Made by a program: the position numbers and the translations under genes | Shown here: piece by piece, positions 35,160 to 44,656 of the stretch | Position numbering within the stretch: the stretch's first letter is position 1 | Layout of the letters: each line of letters begins with the position of its first letter | The notes under the pieces: generated by a model | Told to the model about the DNA's origin: nothing | Databases searched by the model: none | The model's input: the letters and a program-made list of their open reading frames with translations, nothing else | DNA from: Geobacter sp. | Lineage (GTDB): Bacteria; Desulfobacterota; Desulfuromonadia; Geobacterales; DSM-12255 | Assembly: GCA_009886125.1 (NCBI GenBank) | Contig: VFJK01000158.1 | Location: 1-56,612 of the forward strand | DNA: 56,612 bases | Direction of reading: 5' to 3'

Positions 35160-35465
35160 CTAAGCAGCAAGCGAAAGTGGATGAACTTCCTTGTCAAGCC
35201 TGTCTTCCAGAAAATCCATTGCCATCTCCATATCATAATGCGTCTGAAGATTTAGCCAGAATTGGGCCTCCATGTTGAAAAAGCGCCCAAGCCGGAGAGC
35301 AGTATCAGCGGTTATCGCCCGCCTGCCATGCACTATTTCATTTATGCGCCGCGGGGTTACGCCGATATCTTTTGCCAGCCGATACTGGCTGATTCCCATC
35401 GGGTCCAGAAATTCCGTCAGAAGGATTTCGCCTGGGTGGATTGGGGGGAAATCACGTTTAGTCAT
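35160..35465 (-). CDS. higA: HigA-family antitoxin (XRE helix-turn-helix)
   Basis: A 101-residue antitoxin. The start KRDFPPIHPGEILLTEFLDPMGISQYRLAKDIGV and the HTH GVTPRRINEIVHGRRAITADTALRLGRFF (noted for PPIHPGEIL and INEIVHGRR) are typical HigA/VapI. It binds the HigB toxin and represses the operon. It follows higB after 12 bases, in the reversed toxin-first order characteristic of higBA. The C-terminal part (FWLNLQTHYDMEMA) is the family dimerisation helix. Gene length and motifs are intact. Confidence 0.94.
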   Translation of the reverse strand: MTKRDFPPIHPGEILLTEFLDPMGISQYRLAKDIGVTPRRINEIVHGRRAITADTALRLGRFFNMEAQFWLNLQTHYDMEMAMDFLEDRLDKEVHPLSLAA

Positions 35466-35477
35466 AATGTCACCTCT

Positions 35478-35759
35478 TTAGTGGTAATCAACGATCTCGA
35501 CGTCATACACATCATTGCCTTGCCACACAAAGCAGATGCGCCACTGCTTGTTGATCCTGATGCTATGCTGTCCCTCCCTGTCGCCGCGCAACGCCTCAAG
35601 ATAATTGGAAGGAGGAATACGCAACGTTTCAAGGAGAGTTGCAGCATTCAGGATCTTCAGCTTTATTGCCGCAGCCCGCTGAATAGCCTGTGGCAGCTTA
35701 GCGGAGAATCGCCCATGAAAAAGCTTTTCTGTCTCCTTTTCTTTAAAGGACTTGATCAT
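35478..35759 (-). CDS. higB: HigB-family mRNA interferase toxin
   Basis: A 93-residue RelE-fold toxin that cleaves translated mRNA. MIKSFKEKETEKLFHG, ALRGDREGQHSIRINKQWRICFVW and the end VEIVDYH match the Proteus/Vibrio HigB group. The His and Arg/Lys residues of the active surface (RINKQWRI, DYH) are present. No good ribosome site precedes the ATG, and a promoter-like -10 (TAACAT at 35771-35766) lies so close that the mRNA could be nearly leaderless. It is the first gene of the pair. Confidence 0.92.
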   Translation of the reverse strand: MIKSFKEKETEKLFHGRFSAKLPQAIQRAAAIKLKILNAATLLETLRIPPSNYLEALRGDREGQHSIRINKQWRICFVWQGNDVYDVEIVDYH

Positions 35760-35780
35760 AGAGTCATGTTATCCTGCAGG

Positions 35781-35804
35781 GATATTATCGTCAAGAGATA
35801 TTAT
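35781..35804 (-). promoter_or_regulatory. Candidate HigA operator and promoter
   Basis: Two direct GATATTAT repeats (35781-35788 and 35797-35804) lie 16 bases apart, with a TTGACG -35 on the minus strand (35794-35789) between them and TAACAT 17 bases on. Repeats bracketing the -35 suit autorepression by HigA. Confidence 0.5.
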
Positions 35805-35847
35805 TGGTAGGATTGCAGGTTGCCTGCCGAACGTAGTAGAAATTGAC

Positions 35848-36957
35848 CTACAAAGACCGCTTCAAGGACTTCAGCAGCCTCTCATTCTCCTCCCAGGTCC
35901 GCACTGCCACCCGGAAAAACCGCTCATCAAGTCCGGTAAAGTTGCTGCAGTCCCGGATCAATATCCGCTCCGCAAGCAATTTCTCCTGTAGCACGGCGGC
36001 TGTCATGCCGCTCGTGATCCGCAGCAGCAGGTAGTTGGCCGCGCCGGGGTAGACCGTCACCCCCGGCAGAGCGGCCAACCGCGCAGCCAGACGCTCCCGC
36101 TCAGCATGGACATACTCCCGTGTCCGGCGGATGTGCTCAAGGTCCCCCAACGCAGCCAGCCCGGCCGCCTGGGCCAACGCCCCCACGTTCCACGGAGGAA
36201 GAAGCTGCTGCAACCGCGCAATCAGTGCCGATGAAGCCACAGCATAGCCGAGGCGCAGGCCGGGGAAGCCGAAAAACTTGGTCATGGAGCGGAGGATCAG
36301 CCAGTCGTCGTCACCCTCCGGCAGCAGATGCTTGGCCGACTGTTCCTCAACAAAATCCATAAAGGCCTCGTCGAGGACGAAAAAACAGCCGGTCTGGCAA
36401 CAAAGATCGTGCAGAGCAGCCACCTCCAGAGCAGGGTAAAGCCTGCCGGTCGGATTTCCGGGGTTGCAGAAAAAGAGGAGGTCGTATCCCTTTGCAAGCT
36501 CCGCTGCCACCTGTGCAAGGTCAAGTGTGAAGCCGTTGTCCGGGGAGAGGCAGAGATAGTCGATCCGCCAGCCTGCCAGCTCCAGCGCGTGGGCATACTC
36601 GGAAAAAGTGGGGGCGATCAGCAGCGCACGACCGGCGCTCTTACCGGTGAGGCGGGGGAGAAGGTGAATCAGTTCGGTCGAACCGTTGGCAACAGCGATC
36701 CGCTCCGCAGGAAGAGCATGGTAAGCGGCCAGCGCCCGGCAGAGGCCGGGAGAGCCGATTTCGGGGTAGTGTACGACCCGGTCGAAAGCGGTAGCCACAG
36801 CTGGCCGGACGCCCGGCGCCGGGCCGAGCGGGTTGATGCTGGCGGAGAAGTCGAGGAGGCTTTCCGGCTCGATCCCCATCGCCGCAGCAAGGGCTAAGAG
36901 TGTGCCGCCATGTGCAAACCTGCTATTCTTCAGGACTGCCCCTTTTTTGTGGGTCAT
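35848..36957 (-). CDS. cobD: L-threonine-O-3-phosphate decarboxylase / CobC-CobD-like aminotransferase
   Basis: A 369-residue PLP enzyme that makes (R)-1-aminopropan-2-ol phosphate for the cobamide nucleotide loop. The N-terminal HGGTLLALAAAMGIEPESLLDFSASINPLGP is the CobD hallmark (HGG, DFSASINPLG). Fold I motifs: NGSTELIHLLPRL, FFCNPGNPTGRLYP, VLDEAFMDF, and the PLP Lys in RSMTKFFGFPGLRLGYA. HisC is the main alternative, but HGG and SASINP favour CobD. No other cobalamin gene is in the window. The upstream spacer has a paired GC-rich repeat. Confidence 0.93.
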   Translation of the reverse strand: MTHKKGAVLKNSRFAHGGTLLALAAAMGIEPESLLDFSASINPLGPAPGVRPAVATAFDRVVHYPEIGSPGLCRALAAYHALPAERIAVANGSTELIHLLPRLTGKSAGRALLIAPTFSEYAHALELAGWRIDYLCLSPDNGFTLDLAQVAAELAKGYDLLFFCNPGNPTGRLYPALEVAALHDLCCQTGCFFVLDEAFMDFVEEQSAKHLLPEGDDDWLILRSMTKFFGFPGLRLGYAVASSALIARLQQLLPPWNVGALAQAAGLAALGDLEHIRRTREYVHAERERLAARLAALPGVTVYPGAANYLLLRITSGMTAAVLQEKLLAERILIRDCSNFTGLDERFFRVAVRTWEENERLLKSLKRSL

Positions 36958-37015
36958 TTCAGCAGGAACTCCCTGATATTATTAAGCGTTGCGATCAAGA
37001 TGGCAGCAAACCCAA

Positions 37016-37089
37016 CCACCCCCAACCCCTCCTTTGTAAGGAGGGGAGCTTAAAGTCCCCCTCCTGTTTCAGGAGGGGCTAGGGGTGGT
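37016..37089. repeat. GC-rich double-hairpin repeat between cobD and yajQ
   Basis: Two hairpins stand in series, CCCCTCCTTTGTAAGGAGGGG-like (37026-37045) and CCCTCCTGTTTCAGGAGGG-like (37059-37077), enclosed by an outer pair of ACCACCCC and AGGGGTGGT. The sequence type (CCTCC/GGAGG with AACCCC) recurs as an intergenic repeat in many bacteria. It could stop transcripts of yajQ or stabilise their ends. Confidence 0.8.
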
Positions 37090-37107
37090 AAGGTGTTGTC
37101 TTGAATG

Positions 37108-37593
37108 CTACTCCCTGAAGTTCACAAACTGCATCTCAATATCAAGATCCTTCCCTTTCAGGAGGGCAATTGCCTCCTGGAGGTCATCGCGGTTCTTGCC
37201 GGTCACCCTGACCTGTTCATCCTGGATCTGGGCCTGTACCTTGATCTTGCTCTCCTTGATGGCAGCGATTATCTCTTTCCCCTTCTCCTTGGAGATACCC
37301 TGCTGCACGGTGATGATCTGACGCGCCATCCCGCCTGAAGCAGACTCGACTTTCCCGTACTGAAGAGATTTTATCGAGATATTCCGCTTTATGAACTTGG
37401 TCTGGAGCACATCTATCACTGCTTTGAGCTTGAAGTCGTCATCAGCCAGGACCTTGATCGAATCGCTCTCGCGGGTTATCTCGGACTTTGATCCCTTGAA
37501 GTCGTAACGCTGACCGATCTCCTTCACCGACTGGTTGACCGCATTATCAACCTCCTGCATATCAACCTTTGAAACAATATCAAATGACGGCAT
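37108..37593 (-). CDS. yajQ: YajQ family nucleotide-binding protein
   Basis: A 161-residue cytosolic protein of the YajQ/UPF0234 family, full length. Features: [21 protein letters not shown] start, [11 protein letters not shown], and the second half-repeat ([35 protein letters not shown], noted for KVQAQIQ and VRVTGK). Xanthomonas homologues bind cyclic di-GMP; E. coli YajQ binds nucleotides. The window also encodes an HD-GYP regulator, but a link is only speculative. GGAGG precedes the ATG. A MITE-like repeat lies 60 bases upstream. Confidence 0.95.
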   Translation of the reverse strand: MPSFDIVSKVDMQEVDNAVNQSVKEIGQRYDFKGSKSEITRESDSIKVLADDDFKLKAVIDVLQTKFIKRNISIKSLQYGKVESASGGMARQIITVQQGISKEKGKEIIAAIKESKIKVQAQIQDEQVRVTGKNRDDLQEAIALLKGKDLDIEMQFVNFRE

Positions 37594-37655
37594 AATCCCT
37601 CCACATTGAAAATCAGGTTAAGGTAGAGATAGAGAGGTTTGCTTTATCTCTATCA

Positions 37656-37825
37656 TGAATCCGTGACGGTGAGAGCCGTATCGAACGGAAACAGCCGGGG
37701 CTGATCGCCGCAAAATCTGCTCCTGTCGTTTTTGCCGGGTAATCTGTGCCTGCTACGGAACAAATACTAACGGTCCAAAAGCAGAGGCGTTGTAGTGAGA
37801 GACGGTTCTCACCGTTACGGATTCA
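37656..37825. mobile_element. MITE-like element with 24-base terminal inverted repeats (repeat copies C and D)
   Basis: The ends (37656-37679 and 37802-37825) are inverted copies matching at 22 of 24 bases, beginning TGAATCCGT. They enclose 122 bases with no reading frame of note. TCTCTAT occurs on both sides (37647-37653 and 37830-37836) like a target duplication, though a few bases off the ends. The right end is part of the same palindromic repeat seen at 1020-1064 and 11255-11300. A non-autonomous transposon is inferred; no transposase is present. Confidence 0.55.
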
Positions 37826-37847
37826 GATCTCTCTATTCTGTCTCGAC

Positions 37848-38573
37848 CTACTGGTTTATGACTTCGACCCCGCTCGGAGCTTTAAAATGAAATTTTTCGT
37901 TGGCTAATTTTCCGTTTACCTTGATTTTGCTGTACTCGATGGTTGTCCTGTTGCCCATCTGGTCGTACAGCACTGATGAGGCAATCGGGAAAAATGCCTC
38001 CGTGACCTTTGATCCCCGCGCTTTTTCGACTGCTTCGGCAGGAACGGAGAGGTGAAGCTTCGCTACCGAGTTATTCTGTTTTTTCGGTATCAGTTCCAGC
38101 AGGTAATTACCTTTTTTGTCCGGAGACTCAGAGCTGAGTCTGATGGTGAAATCATCAGAAAGGTTGCCCAGACCGGTCAGGTAACTAAGCGCCATGCCAT
38201 TCCCGCCGGAGAAGAGCTTTGCAGTGTCCGAGATTATGACCTGCCTGTTTTCAGGAAGATAGTACCAGACGTTCCGGCCGTTTGAAATGATCTGCTGTTT
38301 CGGCCTGGTATAATTGAAGCGGAACATGGCCGTGCCCCCCTGCTTCTTGAGAAAGACCTCTCCGCGCCCTTTCTCCTCCCTCTTCAGAGCAGCGACATAC
38401 GTCCGCTGACTGAATTCGGCATGAAGGTTTTCCATCGAGGCATAGCCGGTTTTCACTGCGGAGAGGATGTCCAGAAGGAGTGCCTGTTGCGCAGCAGGCA
38501 CAGGGGAATGAAGCATGAGCAGGATGGCCAGGAACAGGGCAGTGACCCACTTCTGAAAACCAGACCCTACCAT
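37848..38573 (-). CDS. LolA-like outer-membrane lipoprotein carrier (copy 2)
   Basis: A 241-residue periplasmic protein: signal peptide VTALFLAILLMLHSPVPAA, then a LolA-type half-barrel with NLHAEFSQRTYVAALKREEKGRGEVFLKKQG, FRFNYTRPKQQIISNGRNVWYYLPENRQV (noted for the NYTRPKQQ and YYLPENRQV motifs), and DFTIRLSSES. LolA ferries lipoproteins across the periplasm to LolB. Its ATG overlaps the end of the paralogous upstream gene by seven bases. Two such genes after cheA are unusual; one may serve a special cargo. The C-terminus (KFHFKAPSGVEVI) matches the family end. Confidence 0.82.
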   Translation of the reverse strand: MVGSGFQKWVTALFLAILLMLHSPVPAAQQALLLDILSAVKTGYASMENLHAEFSQRTYVAALKREEKGRGEVFLKKQGGTAMFRFNYTRPKQQIISNGRNVWYYLPENRQVIISDTAKLFSGGNGMALSYLTGLGNLSDDFTIRLSSESPDKKGNYLLELIPKKQNNSVAKLHLSVPAEAVEKARGSKVTEAFFPIASSVLYDQMGNRTTIEYSKIKVNGKLANEKFHFKAPSGVEVINQ

Positions 38574-39379
38574 CTGCGTCCCCCGGGGCGAACAACCTGA
38601 ACTTCAGGCGGCACATCAAACCTGAAAGTCATGTCTGAAACCATTTCATTTGATTTAATGTTGCTGAACTCCATAGTTGTACTGTTGCCGTCATGGTCAA
38701 CGACTGTCGTGGAAAGAATCGGAAAAAGGTGCGATTCAGGTGCTCTTGCAGCCGGTGCATTCAACTGCGGACGGCTTCCTGTTCTATCAAAAAGCGACTC
38801 TTTGTTGACCGTTATGAAAAGTTTTTCGATTGTTGCGCTCGACCTGAGCGGTGTCAGTTCAAGGATGAAGTTCCCTGCCGGATCACTCATCCGGCTGTTG
38901 AATATAATTGAAAAGTCCCTTGAAATCCTGCCGAGTCCCTGCAAGAAGTTAACCGCCCTGCTCCTTGAAATATCGTGCGTCACCGGGTTGAAGAACTCAG
39001 CGACATCGCTCAGGATAACCTCCCTGTTCTCAGGGAGATAGACCCAGAGCGTCTTGCCGTCACAGATAACTTCCTGGCGTGTCGGGCGGAAATATTCGAA
39101 CCGGAATTTAAGCGGCTCCGTACCTGACGCTGGCTTTAGATACATCTGCCCGTCTGCACGGAACTCTTTCTTCTTTTCGGCAATGGTAGACCTCTGGAAG
39201 AAGTCTGCCCTTACGCTGGTCAGTTCTGTCAGTCCGCTCCTGTCAGGCTTGAACGGTTTTTCGACTGCATTGATCACATCGCTGAGACTGACGTTGTACT
39301 GCGGGATCTGGAGTGCAAAGACAGGAGTGACAGCAAGCTGCAAGGAAATCAGAAGGAATGCAAGGCTGGAAAACCTCAT
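38567..39379 (-). CDS. LolA-like outer-membrane lipoprotein carrier (copy 1)
   Basis: A 270-residue exported paralogue of the next gene. Signal peptide SSLAFLLISLQLAVTPVFA, then VRADFFQRSTIAEKKKEFRADGQMYLKPASG, FEYFRPTRQEVICDGKTLWVYLPENREVILSD, LQGLGRISRDFSI, and the C-terminal FRFDVPPEVQVVRPGG. An insert of about 25 residues (SLFDRTGSRPQLNAPAARAPE) relative to copy 2 carries a proline-rich loop. It starts 11 bases after cheA ends, so it is probably in the chemosensory operon. Sequence similarity between the two is clear in motif order but moderate, implying old duplication. Confidence 0.82.
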   Translation of the reverse strand: MRFSSLAFLLISLQLAVTPVFALQIPQYNVSLSDVINAVEKPFKPDRSGLTELTSVRADFFQRSTIAEKKKEFRADGQMYLKPASGTEPLKFRFEYFRPTRQEVICDGKTLWVYLPENREVILSDVAEFFNPVTHDISRSRAVNFLQGLGRISRDFSIIFNSRMSDPAGNFILELTPLRSSATIEKLFITVNKESLFDRTGSRPQLNAPAARAPESHLFPILSTTVVDHDGNSTTMEFSNIKSNEMVSDMTFRFDVPPEVQVVRPGGRRW

Positions 39380-39390
39380 ATATGGCCCCT

Positions 39391-41019
39391 TTATAAAGTC
39401 TTGCTCAGGATATCCACTATAAACACGACCTCTCCATCGCCAAGAACGGTTGCACCGCTGAGCCGTTCGAATGCAGAGAGCGGCCTTGGAAGGGGTTTCA
39501 CAAAAACCTCATGATTCCCCAGGAGCCGGTCAACCTTCACCCCGATCTTGCGCCCCTTTATCTCGGCAATAAAGATCGGGGACGTATCTTTGTTTTGAGC
39601 GCCTGTATCAATATCAAGAATAGTACTCAAAGAGACAACTGGAACCATACCTTCATCAAGGAAGAAAACCTCTTCATCATCTATCAAGGCAATCTCGTCG
39701 CTTTTCAACTCCAGAGTACGCTCTACAGCAGTAAGCGGCACAGCAAGAGTCAGCTTGCCGGCCGTCACAAGAAGGACATTTATTATCGCTACCGTAAGCG
39801 GAAGCCGAAGGACAAAAGTTGAACCTTTCCCGGTCTCAGACTCTATCGACATCGATCCGCTCAAGGACTGGATGGTCGTTCTGACCACATCCATCCCTAC
39901 CCCCCGACCGGAGATGCCGGTTACTTTTTCTGCCGTCGAAAACCCGGGATGACAGATCAGAAGGAGTTTTTCCTCTACGGAAAGGGAAGATGCTTTTTCT
40001 TTCGGGATAAATCCTTTAGCCACTGCAACTGAGGCTATCTTGTCAGGATCGATACCTCTCCCGTCATCCTGCACCCTGATCTCGACCTGGTCCTTGTCCC
40101 GTGCAACTGAAATACTGACCCTTCCGGTCGAGACCTTGCCGATTGCCTCCCGCTCCGAAGGTGTTTCAATGCCGTGATCCAGAGAGTTCCGCAAAATGTG
40201 CGCCAGAGGATCCCCCAGAAGCTCCAGAATGCTCCTGTCCAGCTCTATCTCGACACCGGACATGGAGAATGTGACCTCTTTGCCCGATTCCCGGGCAAGA
40301 TCACGGATCATTCTGGGGAAGCGCTCCGTGATCAGCGAAAGGGGTATCAGCCTTACTGCCATGACCTGATCATGAAGCTCCCGGATATACTTTCCGAGTG
40401 ACTCCATCGCTTCGGAAAAATCTCTGTTACGGAGCGATTTTGAGGTCATGGAGAGTCGGTGCTTCACCGTTACAAGCTCTCCGGTAGTCTGCAGCAAACG
40501 GTCAAGAACCGTAGTCTTGATTTTTACCGTCTGCTGAAAAACCGGAGATTCACCTCTTGCAGCGAGCGGCGTTTCGATGCCGGCTGTTCCCACTTCATCA
40601 CGGGCATCCGCAACAGCTGACGCACTCTCTGAAGCTGTTCTGTCTGAAGGATCATACGCGGCAATCTTCGCAAGGAGATCCGCTGTATCCCTTCCAGCGC
40701 CAGTGCCGTTTTCTATGTCGTCTACCATGGAAGAGAGTGCGGATTCACCGGAAAGAAGGATGTCAAACAGGGCGGCGTCTACGTCAAGACCCTGCCTTAC
40801 CCTGTCCATAAGATTCTCCATCCCGTGGGCAAGCTCTGCGATCTGCTTGAAGCCCATCGAAGCGGCCATACCTTTTACGGAGTGGGCAGACCTGAAGAGA
40901 GAATCAATAGTCGCACGGTCTTTATGATCTGACTCAAGAACGAGAACGAGCTCCGATATACTCTTGAGATGCTCGCGCACCTCACTGATAAACAGGTCAT
41001 GATATTGGCTCATGTCCAC
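39391..41019 (-). CDS. cheA: CheA-type chemotaxis histidine kinase
   Basis: A 542-residue kinase without the P2 response-regulator docking domain. P1/HPt has the phospho-His in LFRSAHSVKGMAASMGF (His46), followed by an Ala/Ser-rich linker (125-165). P3 dimerisation lies at about 165-235, then the P4 ATPase (HILRNSLDHGIE, VQDDGRGID, GRGVGMDVV, GSTFVLRLPLT) and the P5 CheW-like domain (from about 405). The start is GTG with GGAG eight bases upstream; an ATG two codons later lacks this spacing. Absence of P2 means CheY docking differs, and no CheY gene is in the cluster. It follows cheW after 21 bases. Confidence 0.96.
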   Translation of the reverse strand: MDMSQYHDLFISEVREHLKSISELVLVLESDHKDRATIDSLFRSAHSVKGMAASMGFKQIAELAHGMENLMDRVRQGLDVDAALFDILLSGESALSSMVDDIENGTGAGRDTADLLAKIAAYDPSDRTASESASAVADARDEVGTAGIETPLAARGESPVFQQTVKIKTTVLDRLLQTTGELVTVKHRLSMTSKSLRNRDFSEAMESLGKYIRELHDQVMAVRLIPLSLITERFPRMIRDLARESGKEVTFSMSGVEIELDRSILELLGDPLAHILRNSLDHGIETPSEREAIGKVSTGRVSISVARDKDQVEIRVQDDGRGIDPDKIASVAVAKGFIPKEKASSLSVEEKLLLICHPGFSTAEKVTGISGRGVGMDVVRTTIQSLSGSMSIESETGKGSTFVLRLPLTVAIINVLLVTAGKLTLAVPLTAVERTLELKSDEIALIDDEEVFFLDEGMVPVVSLSTILDIDTGAQNKDTSPIFIAEIKGRKIGVKVDRLLGNHEVFVKPLPRPLSAFERLSGATVLGDGEVVFIVDILSKTL

Positions 41020-41040
41020 TGCGATTACTCCAATGGCAAC

Positions 41041-41451
41041 TTATAATACAAAAGACTTTTCCATGGAATCGACAAGCAGTTCAACGTCAAGGAGTTCAGC
41101 CGTGCCGTCCGCCAGTTGAATAGTCGTGGCTCCCGGCTCGAATGAGAGGATTTCATCGCCAGAGATCATTCGCTCCATCTGCTCGACAACTATGGCCAGC
41201 AAAGTCTCCGGCATCTTGAGCAGGAGCAGGTTGCACCCCTTCTTTACCGGACCTGTACCGACATACATCGAAAGATCAAAGACCGCCGCAAGCTTCCCGT
41301 GGATATTGACCACGCCGCGCAAAAACCTCGGTGCCTGCGGGATGGGATACTCAGGCAGCATCTCCGATATCTCACCCAGATAATCGACATTCACGGCATA
41401 GCGCAGGCCGCCTGTTGTAAAAAGCATGTAACTGGATGCAGGGCTATTCAT
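41041..41451 (-). CDS. cheW: CheW-type coupling protein
   Basis: A 136-residue single CheW domain that links the MCP to CheA. It begins [21 protein letters not shown], then [21 protein letters not shown] (noted for RGVVNIHG), and [11 protein letters not shown]. The ATG overlaps the end of the MCP gene by eight bases, so the two are translated together. It is full length and has no extra domain. Together with the MCP and CheA it completes a minimal signalling array. Confidence 0.95.
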   Translation of the reverse strand: MNSPASSYMLFTTGGLRYAVNVDYLGEISEMLPEYPIPQAPRFLRGVVNIHGKLAAVFDLSMYVGTGPVKKGCNLLLLKMPETLLAIVVEQMERMISGDEILSFEPGATTIQLADGTAELLDVELLVDSMEKSFVL

Positions 41452-42727
41452 ACTCTACCGGCAGGTCCTCCGGCAGTCTGAATCTCTCGGCAGTCTTTAA
41501 CAGTGCCGACGAAAGGATTGCAAGTTCCCGACTGGCAGCAGCCATCTCCTGCATCGCTGCTGACTGTTCCTCGGTAGCCGCAGATACCTGCTCTGTTGAA
41601 GCAGCATTATCCTCAGCAACTTTTGCGATCTCGTCAATAGCCCTTACTACCTTCTGAGCACCCTCACTCTGCATGCTGGAGAGATCTGCAATACTGTTAG
41701 CCTTACGCTCAGCCTCCATAACGGTCTGGACAATCGACTGAAAAACCTCCGCAGTACTGTTGATCTTCTTCTTCCCCTCATTTATCTGCCGTGAGCTTGA
41801 AGCGAACGTATCTCTGACCTTGACACTGTCCTCCTTGATCAGGGAGACGAGATCGATAATCTCGGAAGCAGAACGGCTGGTACCGTCTGCAAGCTTGCGG
41901 ACCTCCTCGGCAACAACGGTGAACCCTTTTCCGTACTCGCCGGCACGTACCGCCTCGATAGAAGCATTGAGCGCCAGCATGTTCGTCTGGCGTGCGATCT
42001 CGACGATGATATCAGCGATCTTCCCCACCTGCTGGAGCTTGCCGTTCAGTTCGGCAAACTGCTGTCCGGTGTACTCGACATTATTGAGGAACTCTTTCAT
42101 AAGCTCCATAGTCTGCTTCGCCAGATCAGTCCCCTGCTGTGCAGTTGCAGTAGTATCACGCGCAGACTGAGAAGACTCTTTCGCTCTTTTTGCGACAAGC
42201 TCGACAGATACAGCCAGCTCATGGATCAAGGTGGATCCTCTTCCTGACATCTCCGCCTGTACCTCTGCGCCATGAGAGATCTGCTCCAGCGCCTTGGCAA
42301 TCTCTTCCGTAGTTGCATTGACCTCAAGAGTCGAAGACGAGAGAGTCCGTGCAGATTCGGTGACCTGCCCGGATGCCGAGCGGATCTGGCTAACGAGCCC
42401 CCTCAAATTTTCAACCATCACATTTATGGAGCTGGCAATGGCAGTTGTCTCGTCAGGAAAGCGGTTTGACTTCACCTCAATATCATGGGAAAGATCCCCG
42501 TCACTGATCGCCTCCATTGAAGAGGTGATCTTTCCGATGTTCTTGCTGAGCCTTTTCGTAAGGATCCAGCCAAGCAGAAGACCGGTCGTGAGTGCTACCG
42601 CATAGGCAAAGACATTGGTCATCTCCTGAGAGTAACCAAGAGCAATTACCATAGCAGGGGAAAATGCCACTGCAGCGACAACGACTACAATACCAAGGAT
42701 GAATTTATACCCGATCGGAATGAACAA
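41444..42727 (-). CDS. Methyl-accepting chemotaxis protein with almost no periplasmic domain
   Basis: A 427-residue MCP. Two TM segments (about 9-30 and 38-57) enclose a loop of under ten residues (GYSQEMTN), so there is no periplasmic sensor. A HAMP domain (about 58-110, [23 protein letters not shown]) leads into the signalling helices. The kinase-control tip is [38 protein letters not shown]. Methylation helices are present ([12 protein letters not shown]). Sensing must come from the membrane, the HAMP region or a partner. The start is TTG with a strong AAGGAGG. Confidence 0.95.
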   Translation of the reverse strand: MFIPIGYKFILGIVVVVAAVAFSPAMVIALGYSQEMTNVFAYAVALTTGLLLGWILTKRLSKNIGKITSSMEAISDGDLSHDIEVKSNRFPDETTAIASSINVMVENLRGLVSQIRSASGQVTESARTLSSSTLEVNATTEEIAKALEQISHGAEVQAEMSGRGSTLIHELAVSVELVAKRAKESSQSARDTTATAQQGTDLAKQTMELMKEFLNNVEYTGQQFAELNGKLQQVGKIADIIVEIARQTNMLALNASIEAVRAGEYGKGFTVVAEEVRKLADGTSRSASEIIDLVSLIKEDSVKVRDTFASSSRQINEGKKKINSTAEVFQSIVQTVMEAERKANSIADLSSMQSEGAQKVVRAIDEIAKVAEDNAASTEQVSAATEEQSAAMQEMAAASRELAILSSALLKTAERFRLPEDLPVEYE

Positions 42728-42758
42728 GCTGCACCTCCTTACATCATGATATCCTGTC

Positions 42759-43652
42759 TTATACAGAAGCCGGGGCCAGACGGTATATACGCTCTACCGG
42801 GCAGACCGTCTGGAACAATGACCGGCTCTCTCCAAGAATCGTTTCCGACTTTCCAAGCATGAGGAAAGCATCTTTGCCCAGGGTACGGGCAATATTGCGA
42901 AATACCTTTTCCTGCTGCTCCCGGGCAAGATATATTAGGACATTTCTGCATAAGAGCAGATCACATCCGTGATAGATGAGACCATTGAACATCTCGCCCT
43001 GGCTGAAACTGACCATCTTTCTTATTGAAGGAGAAAGCCTGTACTGTTCACCCTCTTCGTCAAAATATTTCTGTATGTAGTTCAGAGGGGCTTCAAGAAG
43101 ACGATCATGATGGTAAAGAGCAGTTTCTGCACTCAGAAGCGTAGCTGCATCGATATCAGTCGCATCGATAATAACAGGAATCTCCTCCATCTCGTGAGAG
43201 AAATGCTCTGCGAGAATCAGTGCCAGGGTATAAGGCTCCTCGCCGCCTGCACAACCAAGGCTCCAGAACCGAAGACTTTTTTTTCCTTTTTGCCGTGCCG
43301 TTGAAAAAAGATGAGGGATTATATCGGTACGCAACTTCTCAAATGCGGACAGATTGCGGAAAAACTGGCTTACATGGATTGTCAGGACTTTAACGAGATT
43401 ATCAACTTCTGATTTACTGCTGAGGAGCAGATCGCAGTAATCATTTACCGTCTCACAATGAGTCGACCTGATCCGGATCGAGATCCTTCTGCGAATGCAT
43501 CTATCCTTGTACGCATCAAGGTTGAATCCGCGATTGAACAAGAGTACCTGCCTGATCCTGGCAAACTCGCTCTCCGAAATCTCAACATTGGCATTTGCTG
43601 TGACAAAAAGCGGCTCACTTGCTGAACTATTTATGGCTTCATCACAATCCAA
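42759..43652 (-). CDS. cheR: CheR-type MCP glutamate methyltransferase
   Basis: A 297-residue SAM-dependent enzyme. The N-terminal helical domain ([32 protein letters not shown], noted for [10 protein letters not shown]) precedes the Rossmann part with [19 protein letters not shown] (SAM site), DIDAATL and [21 protein letters not shown] (noted for [10 protein letters not shown]). It methylates MCP glutamates for adaptation. The matching demethylase CheB is missing from the cluster, so adaptation must use an enzyme encoded elsewhere or be one-way. Start TTG with AGGGG upstream; 14 bases after thiL. Confidence 0.95.
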   Translation of the reverse strand: MDCDEAINSSASEPLFVTANANVEISESEFARIRQVLLFNRGFNLDAYKDRCIRRRISIRIRSTHCETVNDYCDLLLSSKSEVDNLVKVLTIHVSQFFRNLSAFEKLRTDIIPHLFSTARQKGKKSLRFWSLGCAGGEEPYTLALILAEHFSHEMEEIPVIIDATDIDAATLLSAETALYHHDRLLEAPLNYIQKYFDEEGEQYRLSPSIRKMVSFSQGEMFNGLIYHGCDLLLCRNVLIYLAREQQEKVFRNIARTLGKDAFLMLGKSETILGESRSLFQTVCPVERIYRLAPASV

Positions 43653-43666
43653 TTTCAGACCCCTGT

Positions 43667-44656
43667 TCAGACATGGGCAAAATGATCATAACCGGATGAC
43701 TCAGGGGTATAATGCCCCCCAGCTGAATCTACCAGAATGATCCCGTTTCCCGAAGTTATCCCGCCAATAGCCGTAACCGCTGTACCTGAAGCTTCAGCGG
43801 CACTTCGCGCATCATCCAGACGCTCAGGGGAGACTGTGAAAAGCAGTTCGTAATCCTCTCCCCCGGAAAGGGTATACCGTCGGAACTCCGGAGAGCTGCT
43901 TTCTACAGCACGCTTGAAGCAGGAAGAGAGTGGCAGAGAGTCAATAGCTACACGCGCGCCTGTCCCTGACTTTGCAAGAATATGTCCAAGATCGGCAAGT
44001 AATCCATCACTGACATCTATCATCGAAGAGGGTATTGCTGCATCGGCAAGTGTTCTGCCAAGCACGTTCCTTGGCTGAGGGTCAAGGTGACGCATGATTG
44101 CCGCACCGCTCCGCTCACCTTTTATCAGCATCTGCAGGCCGAGCGCGGAGTCACCAAGTGTGCCGCTCACACAGATGATATCTCCTGCACAGGCCCCGCT
44201 GCGTCTGACTACCTTTTCAGGATACTGCTCGCCCTGAAGGGTGACACTGATGACAAACCCGCCCCTTGATGATGAGGTATCACCTCCGGTGAGAGTGACC
44301 CCGTAGCTGACAGCCTGCGCGATAAAACCTTCAATGAAACGCTCCAGAAAATCGAGGGGCAACTCCGGAGGGATTGCCACGGAAAGAAGGGCAAACTTCG
44401 GGATCCCACCCATTGCCGCAATATCCGACAGATTCACAGAGAGCGATTTGCGCCCCAGACTGTACGGATCGCTCCAGGCAAGATCGAAATGGACCCCTTC
44501 CACCAGCATGTCTGAAGTTGAAAGAAGGACCATCCCGGGAGAAAGCACCGTTACGGCTGCATCATCACCGATTCCGACAACAACTTCTTCAGGATTCCCC
44601 ACTCGTCCCGAAATCCTGTCAATAAAACCAAACTCCCCTATTTCGGAAAGCCTCAA
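43667..44656 (-). CDS. thiL: Thiamine-monophosphate kinase
   Basis: A 329-residue ATP-dependent kinase that makes thiamine diphosphate from the monophosphate. Motifs of the PurM-like fold: [44 protein letters not shown] (noted for VEGVHF and [10 protein letters not shown]), [23 protein letters not shown] and GGEDYELLF. The TTG start overlaps the lon stop (TTGA), indicating coupling to Lon. No other thiamine gene is nearby, so its place between lon and cheR is probably only an operon convenience. Length is normal. Confidence 0.96.
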   Translation of the reverse strand: MRLSEIGEFGFIDRISGRVGNPEEVVVGIGDDAAVTVLSPGMVLLSTSDMLVEGVHFDLAWSDPYSLGRKSLSVNLSDIAAMGGIPKFALLSVAIPPELPLDFLERFIEGFIAQAVSYGVTLTGGDTSSSRGGFVISVTLQGEQYPEKVVRRSGACAGDIICVSGTLGDSALGLQMLIKGERSGAAIMRHLDPQPRNVLGRTLADAAIPSSMIDVSDGLLADLGHILAKSGTGARVAIDSLPLSSCFKRAVESSSPEFRRYTLSGGEDYELLFTVSPERLDDARSAAEASGTAVTAIGGITSGNGIILVDSAGGHYTPESSGYDHFAHV

